DNA from: Chelydra serpentina
Taxonomy: Eukaryota > Chordata > Testudines > Chelydridae
Direction of reading: 5' to 3'
NCBI GenBank assembly: GCA_037349315.1
Contig: JBAIAC010000018.1
Location: 12,338,001 to 12,402,000 of the forward strand
Length of the DNA: 64,000 nt
A program made the position numbers and the translations under genes. This document shows, piece by piece, positions 37,965-50,911 of this stretch. Each line of letters opens with the position of its first letter. The stretch's first letter is position 1. The notes under the pieces were generated by a model. It did not search any database, was not told the DNA's origin, and saw only the letters and a program-made list of their open reading frames with translations.

Positions 37965-38083
37965 TTATAGGTCTGTCTTGTCCTCATATTGGCACATACA
38001 TGCAGCTCTCTGGCTGTCCAGGTATGGTTTACATCCTAAATGTATAACGGCATCAAACAACAACTGAACAGTTGATTCACAAG
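37965..38083 (-). CDS. PLA2G12A: PLA2G12A exon 4 (C-terminus, stop)
   Basis: The acceptor is cttgcag. The exon encodes CESTVQLLFDAVIHLGCKPY then LDSQRAACMCQYEDKTDL, with TAA at 37967-37965. The ending KTDL matches the mammalian protein. Confidence 0.95.
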
Positions 38084-41000
38084 CTGCAAGACACAAGAGG
38101 AGATCATATCAGTATAGGATTACTTTACAAGTACTTTTTTAATGGAATATTGTAATAACTAAACATTAGTTACTCAGACTTTTTTTTCTTAAAGTTTGTT
38201 TTCCACTTGCCAAAGCACAATGGTGAACATAGCCTAATGAATGAATGTATGATAATTTTCAACTCTAATTTCAACAATGTGTCTAATCTGTTTCATATTT
38301 CAACTTCTGACAAAATTAACTTTTTTAGAGTAGATGCATTTTTGTGGAAAATAACACAAATGTAATTGTAAGTAATACAACTTAGTGTTGCCCTTATTTA
38401 TGTGAAAAAGAATTGAGTTTTATGCCTCTGGCTTTAATGGCAGATCTTTCACTAGTTTTGACAAATACTTCACTGCAGTCAAACTACTTTGAGGGCTTCA
38501 TCCTGCAAACATATTGCTCCTAAGCAGACCAGTCATGGTAACAAGCAATATGGCTTCGGATTTTTCAGTAACTGGAGCCCACCCTGTTAAGAGTAAACTT
38601 CAAACTTTAAAGGAACATTTATGCAGCAAGATTAATGTTCACTACCTAAGAGGTAACTATATTTTATTTGTAAAAGGAAACAGTTCAGCATTGGCCTGCA
38701 ATTTATTCTGTCACATGTAGTAGCAGGTTAAATCACATCCAATGCAACAAAAAATATTTTTATTGCTGCAGCACTGCAAATAACCTGATTAGTCATTTGT
38801 ATTAAGTTGTACTGCTGGTTTTCATGCGCATTAAAGGGGATCATGAATTAAAAAGACAAGGTTCAATAGTTAGGCAAGTTCTTTTCATAGTCTGTCACTT
38901 TTGACTTCAGTCTAACAAAGATACAAGTCAGGGTAGTATTTTAGGGGATCTCGGTGTAGGAGTTGAAGAATATTAGTTTTAGTTCTTTGAAGAGTTTTTT
39001 CCTTCCTCTACCTTTTTTATTAGCTCTACATATGTAAAAATCAGAAAAAACATCTCAGATCTCTTCTCTTAAAAAATATGGAGGGAAAGTGAAATAAAAT
39101 TAGTTTATTACTACTCCCAGTTTCAGATTCAATTAGTTTAGACAATCCATGCAAATGTGCTGGCTGCTGTGCCACTGCACAAACAAGTGAAAACGGGGGA
39201 CTTTGAGTGGAGATCTGTTGGGAGGAGGAGAAGGGAGGCAAGCCAAGCCCCTGTTCCTGCGAGTGAGTTCTTGAAAGTGTTTGGGTTTTTTTGCTGGTTT
39301 GTTTTCAGTTTGCAGAGTCTAACGGGGCAGTGTGTTGTGAGAGAAGCAGAGCTTTTGATCACACCTGAACCTTGATTGGGGGCAGAGCTTTCCTAATCAG
39401 CATGCCTATAAAGGCAGCCAGCCAGCCCAACAGCAAATGGATGAAAACAGGGGAGGGTGTGTTGCCCCCCCCGACAGGTGCTTAGGAGAGAAGGCTACAA
39501 CAGCTACAGAGGCAGCAGTGGTAGTGACCTGAAGAATAGAATAGAAAGTGACTAGATGTGGAAGATGTGTTATTCTGGAGAAGGTACCTGAAAGGTGCTT
39601 CATTTGTATAAAATGCCACCTGCTAGCTCTGATGGAAGAGATGGTCTGATGTTTGGAGATGCAACTAGAATCTATGTTTGAGTTTTGAAAGGGATTTGAG
39701 CAGATGATGAAGGGAAGAGGAGAAGAGGCTGATGAGGAAACATCAAGATTTTCAGCTGCATACTGGATCAGAGCTGTGAGGGCAGACTGCTGGATGATGA
39801 AAGTGTTCAGTAGAAGCATGTGACTACAAGGCAGAGGAAAAGACTGTAATTTAGGAACAGATTTGTGGAGTTAGAAAATGAAGGGGAGAGGCAGGCAGTA
39901 ACAGGTACATTAGCTCTACTGCACTTTAAGTCAAACTTGAAGAACTATCTGGAACCTGGAACCCAAGGAAGGGGAAAAAATTCATAGGGAAGGGTTGCAG
40001 GCCAAACTGGACGTACAAGTATCTCGAACAAGTTGTTAAAAGAAAGCAGAAAGCTTTCCTTGCTGATCCATCCCTTCTTCTGTTTCTTGTAGGCATCTCT
40101 TGAAGGTCAAAAAGCATAGGGGAAAGGTGAGAACTGCCAAAAGCCAAGCAGAACTGGACCTTGCAAAGGAAGTTAAAACCAACAGTAAAAGGTTCTTTAG
40201 CCATAAAAATAAAACTAAAAGAAAGAAGACAAGGGACTGCTAAGCACTGAGAATGGGGTAGAGATCAAAGACCATCTAGGTATGGGCCAACACTTAAATG
40301 AATGTTTTGCCTTAGTTTTCAATAGGGGTAATGAGGAGTCTGGGAACAGTGGTAGGGTGGCTAATGGGAAGGAGGATGTGGAACTAGAAATCCCCACATC
40401 TGAGGTAGAAGCCGAACTCAAACATCTTAATGGGACCAAATCAGGGGAAGGGTGGATAATCTCCATTCATGAATATTAAAGGAACGGACACATGAAATTG
40501 CAAACCCAATAGCAAGGAATGTTAATGAATATAACAAATTAAGAGGGTCTATGACTGGAGAACTACAAATATAATTCCTATATTTAAGGAAAACTGGGGA
40601 GGCGGGGGCGCAGGGATATGAGGAATAATCCAGGAAACTACAGACCTGTTAGTGTGATCTCAATTGTATGCAAGGTCATAAAATAAATTCTGAAAGAGAG
40701 AGTAGTTAAGCACATCAAGATAAACTTGTTTTGGGGGTTTTTTGAGCATAAAACTGATTTTTCTAGACAAAGGAAACGCAGTAGATCTAATCTACCTGGA
40801 TTTCAGTAAAGCATCTGATATAATTCCACATGGGAAATTATTAGTTAAATTGAAAAAGATGGGGGTTAATAATATAAGAATAATTAATAAGAATAGAAAG
40901 GTGGGTAAGGAACTGGTTAAAGGGGAGGCTACAATTGGTCATACTGAAAGGTGAACTGTCAGGCTGCAAGAAGGTTACTACTGGAGTTCCTCATTAATTG

Positions 41001-44000
41001 GTCTTGGGACCAATCTTATTTAATATTTTTATTAATGGCCTTGGCACGAAAAGTGGGGCTGGGCTGATAAAAGTTTGCAGATGACACAAAGTTGGGCGAT
41101 ACAGCTAATATGGAGGAGAACCAGAACATCATACAAGATTTGGATAACTTCAAAAACTAGAGTAATAGAAATGGGATGAAATGTAATAGTGCAAGGCCAT
41201 CCATGAAGGGCCTAACAGCAAGAATTTTTGCTATAAGCTGAGGACCGATCAGTTGGAAGTGACCGAGGCTAGGGTGACCAGACGTCCCGATAAAATCGGG
41301 ACCGTCCCGATTTTTGAGCATGTGTCCTGTGTCCTGACCGATGGTCGGTCGGGACGCCTTTTGTCCCGATTTTCAGGTTTTTTGTTTTTGTTGTTTTTTG
41401 CTCCACAGCTTCCGGTGGAGGATCTTCCGTTTCCGGCAGCCCCAGAGAGAAGCACTCGGCAGTGCCCAGAGGATTCCGGAGGCAGATGCTTTTTTTTTGC
41501 TCAACAACTTTGAGCCTCTTCCGTTTTTTTGGTGAGACGTCCCGATTTTTGGGTCTTCTCATCTGGTCACCCTAACTGAGGCAGAGAAAGCCTCAGATGT
41601 ATTAGTCAATCACAAGATGACAATGATGTAGCCAGAGGCTAATACAGTCCTAGAATGCATCAGGTGAGGTATTTCCAGTAGACACCAGGAAGTGTTATTA
41701 CCATTATACATTGTTTAAAAGACTGAGCTTGATACATTCATGAAGGGGGTGATATGATATTGTCTACAATGGCTTATGCCCTCCCCCCCCCCACAACTGC
41801 TATTAGCAAATATCTCCAACGACCAGAGATTGGACACTAGATGGGGAGGGCCCTCAGTTATTAGAGAGAACTTTTCCAGGTGTGTGTCTGGCTCTCGCCA
41901 CACTGTCATGGTCTAACTCCGTTATACTCAGACCTCAGTGGTTCAGGAGCCAAATTAGCAACTAACATTACCCAAAAGAGCCACAGTAGTGCGAGTTCAT
42001 TGTATCTATATCTAAATGATAGTCCCTTCTGGCCTTAAAGTAATATTTAGTCACTCATTTTGCTGTAAGAGCTATACTTTTTTTTATATAATATCAGACT
42101 GATATACACATACACACACACTATAACACATTCTCACAGCAAAATGACTGACCAAATAGTAATATTTAATCAACTACAATAGAGTAACAACATAATAAAG
42201 CATCCTGATGGTTAATAATTAAATCAGTGTTTTAATATCATGTGCTGCAAAGAGCTGCAGGGGACACATTAAAGAGCTGCTTGCAAGCTTCAGTCTGATA
42301 GCTATATTTGGGATCGGGAAGGAATTTTCCCACCAGTTCAGATTGGCAGAGATCCGGGTTTTTTACCTTCCTCTGCAGCATGGGGCAGCAAGGTGTCTTG
42401 CTGGTTTGAATTAGAGAAAATGGCAGATTCTTTGTAACTTGAAGTCTTTAAATCAAGACTTGAGTAACTCATCCCGAGATTATGGGCCTACTGCAGGAAT
42501 GGGTGGGTAAGGATCGGTGACCTGCAGTTGTAGGACATCAGACTAGATGATCATTATAGTCCCTTCTGGCCTTAAAGTCTACGAGTCTGAGTCTTTAAAC
42601 AACTTCAGTAAAAGATCAACTTGGTATAATTTGCATGCTATTTTCTGCCTTACCCTGTACACTCTCTGATATTCCTAATGTTTTCTGTACTTCTCTGCAA
42701 ATCTTGGAGAGACAATACTGAAACTGTTCATCACAATCATTTTTTCTATTGCCACAGGTATCATAGCATCTGTCATGTTGATTACAGCACTTTGTCATTG
42801 AAGGGATACCAATGTCAAACTGTAAAGGAAAAAAAATCAAGGTTAGTATTCCAGACAACAAGATAATTTTATTGCATCGGGATTGGTAAAAATTGCCTGC
42901 CTTCTATGCAGACTGTTGAATCAATATGGTTGAAGTTGAGTGGGGTTTTTTGGGGGGTTTTTTGGCTTAAAAAAAGCATTACCCGCTACTCCAAATACCA
43001 AGCAAAATGTTACTTGCATGGACAGCGAGAGGGGAATTGAACCCAGGTTTCTCCCATCACAGGGCAGAGTGGTACCATTAGGCCAAACCAATGTTATTGG
43101 TTTTAAATCAGAAAATATTCTATTTCATCCACTGCAGGTCTTAGATCTTCTGCAGGGGGGAAAAGGGGGATTACTTGTTGAATGCTCAGTCATTTAATAG
43201 AATTCCTGTAAAACGCATCACGGAGCATGAAATCTGGTCTTTTGTGTACTTTTATCCTATACTATACAGATTTCACCAGAGTGTCTCAAACTGGGGGTCC
43301 TGACCCAAAAGGGGATTATGTGGGGTTGCAAGGTTATTGTAGGGGGTTCATGGTATTGACACCCTTACTTCTGCGATGCCTTCAGAGTTGGGTGGCTAGA
43401 GAGCGGCAGCTGCTGGCCAGGTGCCCAGCTCTGAAGACACCACCTTGCCAGCAGCAGTGCAGAAGTATGCGTGGCAATACCATACCATTCCACATTTACT
43501 TCTGCGCTGCTGCCTTCAGAGTAGGGTGACCAGATGTCTCGATTTTATAGGGACAATCCTGATTTTGGGGTCTTTCTTATATAGGCTCCTATTACCCCCC
43601 ACCCCGTCCTGATTTTTCACATTTGCTGTCTGGTCACCCTACTTCAGAGCTGGGTGGCCGGACAGTGGTGACTGCTGGCCAAGGACCCAGCTATGAAGGC
43701 AGCAGTGCAGAAGTAAGGGTAGCAATATCATGCCATACCATCCTTATTCCTGTGTTGCTGCTGGCAGTGGTGCTGCCTTCAGAGCTGGGCTCCCAGCCAG
43801 AAGACGCTGCTCTCCAGCTGCCCAGCTCTGAAGGCAGCGCCGGTGCTAACAGCAGTGCAGAAGTAAGGATGGGAATACCATGAACCCCCTACAATAACCT
43901 TGCGACTCCTCCCCCAGCCTCCTTTTGGGTCAGGACCCCTACAGTTACAACACTGTGAAATTTCAGATTTAAATATCTGAAATCAAGAAATTTGCTGCCC

Positions 44001-47000
44001 TTTAAAAAAAATAAAAATACAAATCCTATGACCATGAAATTGACCAAAATGGACTCTGAATTTGGTAGGGCCCTATCTATTACTAGTAGTGACTAACTTT
44101 TTCTCCCATGTAATATTGCTGAAGTTCAGCCACAAACTAACACAAACATGAATATTTGGTTTAGGAAATCTAATCATACAATATACAACCATAAATATCT
44201 TCCCCATGTAGGTACTTAAAGATAATGATCAAGTCACCTCTTAGCTTTCTCTTGGCTAAACTAAATAGATTGGGCTTCTTAACTATCTCACTATAGGGCA
44301 AACTATCCACATTTTGTATCATTCTTGTAGCTCTTTTTTGAACCTTTTCCAATTTTTCAACATCCTTTTTTGAAGTGTGGACACCAGGGCAAGAAGTTGA
44401 AGATAGACAAGTTCAGACTAGCAATTAGGTGCACATTTTTAAGTGAGAGTAACTTAGAAAATAGTGCAGCTTATATACAGATGTGATAGATTCTCCATCA
44501 CTTGAAGTCTTTCATTTGAGACTGGATATTTTTCTAAAAGATCTGCTACAACTCAAATACAAGTTATGGGCTTCATGCAGAAATTAATGGGTGAGGTTCT
44601 TTGGCCTCTTTTAGTCTGACCACTTGCATAATGATCATAATGGTCCCTTCTGGCCTTATAAATATGATGCACATTTCTATGTTTAGAATGAAAGTGTAAA
44701 ACTAGCACACTTTTTGAAGTAGATTGCTCACAACCCATTTTTAAATATGAAAGTCCAAGTAAATATGAAAAAATAAAATGCATAAAGGAAAGAGATTTAC
44801 ATGAACTCCAAATAGCGGGGATCCGCATCCATTCGGTGGTGAAAGCTTATACCCATAACGTGGAAGAGGCTTTGACCCTGTAAAAAAGGAATTTTAAAAG
44901 CATTGAGTACAGATCTTTTGCTTCAAGCTACTGCACAGACCCCTAGTTTACTGCTTAAAATAATATAGGCCAAAGTTTTCAAAATTATATGCTTAACAGT
45001 AGGCATTTAAATCCATATTTAAGCACCTGAATATCCAGAACTCCCACCAAGTTCCGAGTCAGGGGGTGCTCTAGGTATTAAGTACCTCTGAATTTTGTAT
45101 TTATTTCTTTGGTTTGATTTTAGGCATCCAAATTCAAAACATCTGGCCTACAAAGAATGTACTAGGTAAGGCAGAAGTGTACTAGGTAAGGCAGAAGTGT
45201 ACTATATGTAGGGAAGAATTAAAAAGCAGAAAAACAAGTTCTTGGAAGCTTACCTAGACTTCTGCATACTTTTCTTATTTATAATCCAAGACACTGCTCT
45301 GAATTTTCATTTTCATCAGAACTACTAACTGGAGTGAACACGATTCAGAAGTATTGTTGCATATTCCTGTACAACTACAGCATTGATTAATTGATTCTGT
45401 TTGAGCAGGGCTTCCTTGATATTTTAGAAAGCATGCAAAGGGGAAATGCCATGAAATTTCTGTGACTTGTACACTAGAATAAGGAGAAGTATGGAATTTT
45501 TAAAGAATGCAGCTAAACTGCTTTTGGTATCAGAAACCAAACTGAAGGACACATTCTATGGAAGGGAGTGCAAGGGAGAGAGAGGGTATGTGTTGAGGTG
45601 GGAGGCTAGAAAGCAATGCATGGTGTCACTGCCACTCCTACAGCAGAGAGAGGCATCACAGAAAAACTTCATGTACATACAAATAGCTAGAAGGCATTTA
45701 GTGTAAGGAAGAAATTTCAGATAGGACTTTATACTATCTTAGTTGAAAAGGGCTTATGCCAGTGAATCCTCCATTTTTTAATTTTTCATATGTCTTGAGG
45801 ATATAAGTAGTCTTGTGATTATTTAAAAAAAAAGAAAAGAAAAGTCCCTGACTGAAGTATCTTACATCTGCTAAATAGATTCTACCAATGAAAAATACCA
45901 GGGGCAGAGGAAAGTAAATCCCCACACACTACATCTAATTAATGTGCAATGTCATAGCTGGAGGAAAAGATTTCGTCTTGACCCTTCCAGACAAAAAAAA
46001 TGTATGCCCAATGACATAAAAGTCAATTAGTTTGTCTTACCAGTGCAAATAGCATATGTTAAATTTAAGTAATAGGTATTAAGCCAAAGCTCAAGTTTCA
46101 CTAAAATCATGTTCTACGTTTTTCATTGAACTTCTGGCAATTGTGTGTTTGTTTAAATTGAGTAACTTCTCTACAGTAACCTAAACAGGTCCTCTTTTTA
46201 CTATTGAATTTGGACTAGTAATTCTGATGGAAGTTTCAGGGAACATTATTTTTCCTATACAAGTCTGAAAAACATAATCCCAGTACAGCCAGTAACAATT
46301 CTACACTTAACTGTTTATTCCCTTAAGTGCCCAATACTTCTGTAATAAAGACCCTTGAAATGATGGAAGTACTAAATTATACCTGTGGAAACTAACTACA
46401 GTGAGAAGAGAGTGGTCACTTTGAAGAGTGCTGCAAATCTGTTTTATTACTACTAAACTAGAGCAAGTTAGGGTTGCTAAAGACAAAAGCATTAGACACT
46501 GTCAAGAAAGTTAACAAATCACTGACAAACAATCCTGTGTCAGTCTTATGAGTACAGTGTAGACACTATACATTATCTTCTAGATATGGAAACTAAATCC
46601 TGTAATACAGAAGATTGGTGTGAAGACAGGGCTGTAGGTAACCCTATTTTTAACAATTTTTTTTTAAAGTTCCAGACAAGCTATTAACGATGTCAGGCTT
46701 CCACAGATATCAGTTATCAAAATAACTGTAGAAACTGACAGTTTATTCTTTTCTGGGTTTGAGGGTGGCAAAGAGAGAAATCTTTACATGACGGTACATT
46801 AGGGCAAGAGAAATTCCTAAACCAAAAGCCTCCGATGGTGTAATGGTTCAGAATGCATTAATCCTAACCAGATGTTCAACATTTTACCTGGAAACTGATC
46901 TGTTGCCTCTAGAAATGAACCCAAGCCATGGCACCTGGAACTGAACTCCCCCAGAGTTCAGAGAGAGTTTTTAGAGCCAGATTTCGTTTCCGTTGCCATC

Positions 47001-47331
47001 ATTTAGTATGGTTGCGGGAAGGGCTCCGCTGCAAAGTTTGGCTCCAACCCCCTCCAAAAATCCAGGCCCACCTCTGCTGGGAGCCCAGCGCCCCCACGCC
47101 CCGCGCTGGGTGTTTGGTAGAAGGTTATTGCTTGTTATTACCATCGCTGCATTTATACCGACACAGGCCGTCCTCTCCGCCCAGGAGATCCAGAGCCGCG
47201 TTCAGGTACATGTCTATCTTGTGCACCCCGTTCCGGATGGTCTTGAGGGTCATCCGCCAGTCCGGGGTCTGGGGCTCCTGCTGGCACTGACCCAGCAAGC
47301 CGCAGGCCAGCAGCAGTAGGGCGCAGGCCAT
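37965..47331 (-). CDS. PLA2G12A: PLA2G12A, group XIIA secreted phospholipase A2 (complete, 4 exons, 183 aa)
   Basis: The exons are 47331-47142, 44877-44801, 42819-42654 and 38083-37965, joined in frame with canonical sites. The product is a secreted calcium-dependent lipase of the group XII type; mammalian members have weak catalytic activity (family knowledge). It has a signal peptide (MACALLLLACGLLGQC), the conserved WRMTLKTIRNGVHKID segment, and the atypical calcium loop NGCGSPLFG. The active site CCNQHDRCYDTC holds the His/Asp pair (H104, D105). A cysteine-rich C-terminus contains HLGCKPYLDSQRAAC. Human PLA2G12A is 189 residues. The gene lies head to tail between CASP6 and CFI, as in mammals, with a CpG-rich promoter at exon 1. 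Confidence 0.96.
40115..41920 (+). mobile_element. CR1 LINE copy, heavily mutated, in PLA2G12A intron 3
   Basis: Recognisable blocks are aggttctttagccataaaaa, ggaaactacagacctgttag, the YLDFSKASD reverse-transcriptase block (about 40793-40821), gaccaatcttatttaatatt and ggtatttccagtagacacca. There are many frame breaks, so it is older than the 28190-29784 copy. The 41270-41574 element interrupts it. Confidence 0.8.
41270..41574. mobile_element. 'tagggtgaccag' hAT-type element in CR1
   Basis: The ends are tagggtgaccag and ctggtcaccc followed by ta. The flanking 8-mers are accgaggc (41262-41269) and actgaggc (41575-41582). Repeated 'gtcccgat' blocks lie at each end. Confidence 0.82.
42290..42593 (+). 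mobile_element. CR1-type 3' tail
   Basis: gactagatgatcattatagt, cccttctggccttaaagtct and acgagtctgag form the characteristic 3' terminus of a CR1 family seen widely in reptiles (from memory). Confidence 0.65.
42654..42819 (-). CDS. PLA2G12A: PLA2G12A exon 3 (catalytic site)
   Basis: The acceptor is ctttacag and the donor is cagg|gtaagg. The exon encodes FDIGIPSMTKCCNQHDRCYD then CGNRKNDCDEQFQYCLSKIC, with catalytic His/Asp and paired cysteines. Confidence 0.96.
43010..43100 (-). repeat. tRNA-like sequence, probably SINE-derived
   Basis: The - strand shows an A-box-like tggcctaatggta and a B-box-like ggttcaattcc. The acceptor and T-stem do not pair well, so I call it a SINE or pseudogene fragment rather than a tRNA gene. 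Confidence 0.5.
43272..43960. mobile_element. Inverted-repeat element with nested insertion in PLA2G12A intron 2
   Basis: The left part (gggggtcctgacccaaaagg) pairs with the right part (ccttttgggtcaggacccct), and 'gggttcatggtattg' pairs with 'aataccatgaaccc'. The element at 43522-43641 sits inside it. Confidence 0.7.
43522..43641. mobile_element. 'tagggtgaccag' hAT-type element, perfect 8-bp duplication
   Basis: The ends are tagggtgaccag and ctggtcacccta. cttcagag lies at 43514-43521 and 43642-43649. It is a short 120-bp form. Confidence 0.88.
44161..44370 (-). mobile_element. CR1 reverse-transcriptase C-terminal fragment
   Basis: Open on the - strand from about 44352 to 44170. It encodes EKVQKRATRMIQ, NLFSLAKRKLRGDLI and FKYLHGED, the conserved end of the CR1 ORF2 protein. 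Inverse to the next fragment. Confidence 0.75.
44395..44685 (+). mobile_element. CR1 3' end fragment
   Basis: gttcagactagcaattaggt, gattctccatcacttgaagt and ggtcccttctggccttataa match a CR1 3' UTR. It is oriented opposite to 44161-44370. Confidence 0.7.
44801..44877 (-). CDS. PLA2G12A: PLA2G12A exon 2 (calcium loop)
   Basis: The acceptor is tttacag and the donor is cat|gtaaat. The exon encodes SKPLPRYGYKLSPPNGCGSP then LFGVH, the group XII calcium-binding loop segment. Confidence 0.95.
44878..47141 (-). other. PLA2G12A intron 1
   Basis: Mostly unique sequence. A 20-bp unit, gtactaggtaaggcagaagt, is tandemly duplicated at about 45158-45200. No gene or clear large repeat was seen. Confidence 0.5.
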
Positions 47332-47830
47332 TACCTGCGCAGAAGGTGTCGCGGCTCGGGCTCTGCGACCGCCGCCAGAGAGTCCGCGCTGGGCTGGGCG
47401 CTCGCTATGCCCCCGCGGCCGCCCGCATGCCGCCCCGCGCCCCTCACCTGCGCCCAGGGCAGCCGCCCGCAGCCCGGGTCTCCCCGGCTTGCCCCGGCCG
47501 CGGAACTTCCACCATCCCGTGCAACTTCAGCCCCGCTCCGCCGGGCCGGGCCCCGCCTCCGCCTGGCTGTCTGTCCGGGCGCGGGGCGGGGCTCTCCCCG
47601 CTCTCCTGCCGGGAAGGGCGCCTGAGTGCGGAGCGCGCGTTCCCGGAGTCTGGCACTCAGCCGCTCGCCGGCCCCTGCGGGGGTTGTTGTGCTCTTCTGC
47701 CCCGGGCGGGGTGCCCTCTGCCTGCGCGTGGCTGGCTCGGCTCCACCATTCCTCCTGCCCAAACTACGTGGTGCCGCTGCTTTCAGCGGGGGCAGGCGCC
47801 ACAAGCCCTGCATGCCACGGGAGGACTTTG
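47030..47830 (-). promoter_or_regulatory. PLA2G12A: PLA2G12A CpG-rich promoter region
   Basis: A GC- and CpG-dense block begins in exon 1 and extends about 500 bp upstream. It contains GC boxes (gggcgggg near 47580) and no obvious TATA box. Overlapping ORFs on both strands are composition artefacts. Confidence 0.75.
47142..47331 (-). CDS. PLA2G12A: PLA2G12A exon 1 (signal peptide)
   Basis: The ATG is at 47331-47329. The exon encodes the signal peptide and TLKTIRNGVHKIDMYLNAAL then DLLGGEDGLCRYKCSD, ending gatg|gtaata. The start was chosen because a typical hydrophobic leader follows at once and the length matches the family. Confidence 0.94.
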
Positions 47831-48681
47831 CACTGCTGTCCTATCTTCCGTTTAAAGCTTTCCAACGTTATAGCGCGAGAGAGCCCAATTTGGGCTTCAT
47901 TTATTAGCATGTATTTTAATTAATACATGAAACACGTAGCCCCTTATCTGCGGATCTCAAAGCGCTTCACATATTGGGAGTTAGGTCAGAGGAGTTGTGA
48001 TGGGTTAGGCCTGGATCCTGTAAATACATGTGCTTAACTACAATTGAAAGTTCCATTTAACGGGGGGAGTAGGGGACTACTAGTAGTAAAGTGTTAAGCA
48101 GGTGTAGCCAGTGCAGGAGTTGGGATCTATTACAAAGAATGTATCTCACCCTTTTCAGCTCCTAGATAATGTGCTTGTTTGTAACTCGATCTGCAGTTTT
48201 GAGATCTTTGTGAGGGTTTATCCTCATTACATAAATAAATCGTTGGGTTAAACTAAAGCCAAGCTAAATTCTGAAATATTTGCACCCTTCGAATATATTC
48301 TGCTATGGAAAACAACTTGTGGTTCAAAATAAGTTAACAAGCAGCTTAGGTCGTAAAGGTTTTTGCAGCATTTATATCGGGTAGGCAACCTATGGCACGT
48401 GTACTTAAAGCAGCACGCAAACTGATTTTCAGTGGCACTCACACTGCCCAGGTCCTGGCCTCTGGGCTAGGGGGGCTCTGCATTTTAATTTAATTTTAAA
48501 TGGACCTTCTTAAACATTTTAAAAACCTTATTTACTTTACATACAACAATAGTTTAGTTATATATTATAGACTTATAGAAAGAGACCTTCTAAAAACTTT
48601 AAAATGTATTACCAGCACACAAAACCTTAAATTAGAGTGAATAAATGAAGACTCGGCACACCACTTCTGAAAGGTTGCCAA

Positions 48682-48787
48682 CAGGGCTTTGAAGCTGTGC
48701 TCCAGCTCTGCTCCAGGCAAAAACCTGCAGCTCCATGGCTTCGGAACTGCTCCGTGCTCCAGCTCTGGGCTCAGCTCCAAAGCCCTA
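48682..48787. mobile_element. 106-bp hAT-type element nested in another repeat
   Basis: The ends are cagggcttt and aaagcccta. The flanking 8-mers are gttgccaa (48674-48681) and gctgccaa (48788-48795). It sits near the right end of a 'ggcaacctatggcac' inverted-repeat element that begins at about 48384. Confidence 0.7.
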
Positions 48788-48961
48788 GCTGCCAATCCCT
48801 GATTTATATAGTATTCCTGATTTGATTTGCTGTGCAAGAATTGTGGAACCATGAATAGTACAAGATATGCCCTTGAGGTATATTCCCTCTCCAGTAAAAT
48901 TTAAGAGTAATTTTAAACAAAAAATCCTCACCTGCTATTAACTTCATATCTTCCTTATAGT

Positions 48962-49085
48962 TAGGGTGACCAGACAGCACATGTGAAAAATTGGGACGGG
49001 CGGGGGGAGATAATAGGAGCCTATATAAGAAAAAGACCCCGAAATCAGGACTGTCCCTATAAAATCAGGACATCTGGTCACCCTA
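48962..49085. mobile_element. 'tagggtgaccag' hAT-type element
   Basis: The ends are tagggtgaccag and ctggtcacccta. The flanks are cttatagt (48954-48961) and cttgtagt (49086-49093). It is the inverse orientation of the 43522-43641 copy, with the same internal 'ataggagcctatataagaaa' block. Confidence 0.85.
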
Positions 49086-50911
49086 CTTGTAGTAAATTCT
49101 GTTTTGTATGGAAAGGAATTGAAAACTGTAGATCTCCCCAACAAGTAAGGCTTAATCTATTCCATATTCTGTTTTAAGAAGTCATTGTGGCGGCTGGGGG
49201 AGCTTTTCCACCTGAGTTGTAATGCCTGTTTCAAGAACAGAGTCTTTTGAAATGATATGGATTCAAAATAAGGCAGTTAAGGAACTGGGAGAGTTCCTTT
49301 TTATGAGCTGACCACGTGAGAGACAGTGGCTTTGGGTGACATTAGTAGAAAATGGTCATGTCAAATCTTTGGTGTTTTAGTGGGTTAGCAAAGATCATTT
49401 GTTAGAGCTGGCTGAATTTACAATCTTTTTGAAATGTTTTGATTGGATGGGGAAGGAAATGACAGTCACATGTTTTGCAGGAAAATGGTCCCGTTTTCCA
49501 ACCAGCTATATCACTTATACAGTGAGTGTAGTCAGGGCTATCCTTAGGCATACACAACATATGCAGCTGCGTAAGGCACCTTAAAATTTGGGGCACCAGT
49601 GGGTCTTAGTGTTCACCCTTCTGGCTTTCCTATCCCAGTTCTGACCCTTTCTACAGGCTCCCCACAGCTAGCTGCTGCAGCCTGGTGAGCCTTCCTCGGG
49701 AGGGGATCTAGTAGTTAAGAGTGAAAAAGCCTCCAGCCTGCCAAACCAATTAGCACAACATTGAAACTATTAAAGAGCCATTCAAGGGGTAATGAAGCCA
49801 TTTAACAGGCAATTGCCAAACCACAGGTATATACTGTCAGTTTCTGAATTTACTGACAAAACTAGTTGTGCATGTCTGTAATATTTACTCAGAACATGTC
49901 AGTCTACAGGACCTTAGTTTAAAATGTGCTTTAAAAATATTTCATTAGTGAGTTGGTGAAGATTATAAAATCACATCTCTAAAAAATCCTTGCATAGATT
50001 TTTAGATGCACAATCATCTTTAGCCTTAAATGCTTGGATCGTCAGACATAGTTTTTTAAACAAATCCTTCAAAAGACCACCCTTATCTAAAATACACATT
50101 TTAATTACTAGAGTAAAAAAAACTTGCTTCCAAAGTCTTCCTGTTCTTTTCTGTCCATCCCTTTCTCCCTTCACCCCCTTTCCTCTTCCCCTTCCCCCTC
50201 CGCATTGAAGAGAGCCCTTAAAGGGACAACATCCTTTTCCTTTCAGATAGCTGGATAACGTTTCCCTTTCTTTACTTCTGACTATTTGAACTAGTTTTAA
50301 GAGAACCCTCCAGCAAAATCAGTACCTTAGTAAGATATAAAATCCTTTGTTATGCCTAAAATCTTTGGAAATCTATTTTTTAAAGTTGGTGAAATTTCAT
50401 AAACATGTCTGTTAGGGAGAATACACAAAGTAAATTAGTGTTCCCTGTTTCTAAAATAATGAACATTGTTATGAACACACTAACCTCTGTGACTGATTAA
50501 TTTAAAATAATGTCTTTGTTTCAGTGAGTTAAATATGTAGTAATCTGGAATGATTAATTTATGAAGGTTTAAGAGTACATTTAAAATATAAAATCAGCTT
50601 AGAAATACTGATTAAGAAAATGTAAAACAGAGAAGAGCTGCATCATGTATTCCATAATATTTAATGTTGTATTCAGCAAGACAGCTGACTCACCCTTACT
50701 ACAAAGTTTTTGCAAATAAATGTCTGACAAACTTCAGGGCATATCAAACCTGTGACTGACATTTTTTTTTATTCCCAAGTTTAGTGCTTTTAATTAGGTA
50801 CCTTCTGCATGTCCATTCTGTGTGAGGGAGAGGGTACGGGGGTCTCTGCAGGGATTTGTGACTACCACTGTGAGGCGGGCCGGACGTCTCGTTATCCTTT
50901 GCTGTCTCATC

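Larger units (their letters stand above)
38084..42653 (-). other. PLA2G12A intron 3
   Basis: Unique AT-rich sequence comes first, then a large CR1 copy at 40115-41920 split by an hAT-type element at 41270-41574, and a CR1 tail at 42290-42593. No other gene was seen. Confidence 0.6.

Noticed and set aside
43010..43100. A tRNA gene
   Set aside because: A- and B-box-like motifs are present, but the stems pair poorly and the sequence resembles SINE-derived tracts elsewhere in the window.
47331..47923. ORFs of up to 169 codons upstream of PLA2G12A
   Set aside because: These are GC-composition artefacts of the promoter CpG-rich region. They overlap on both strands with no recognisable protein.
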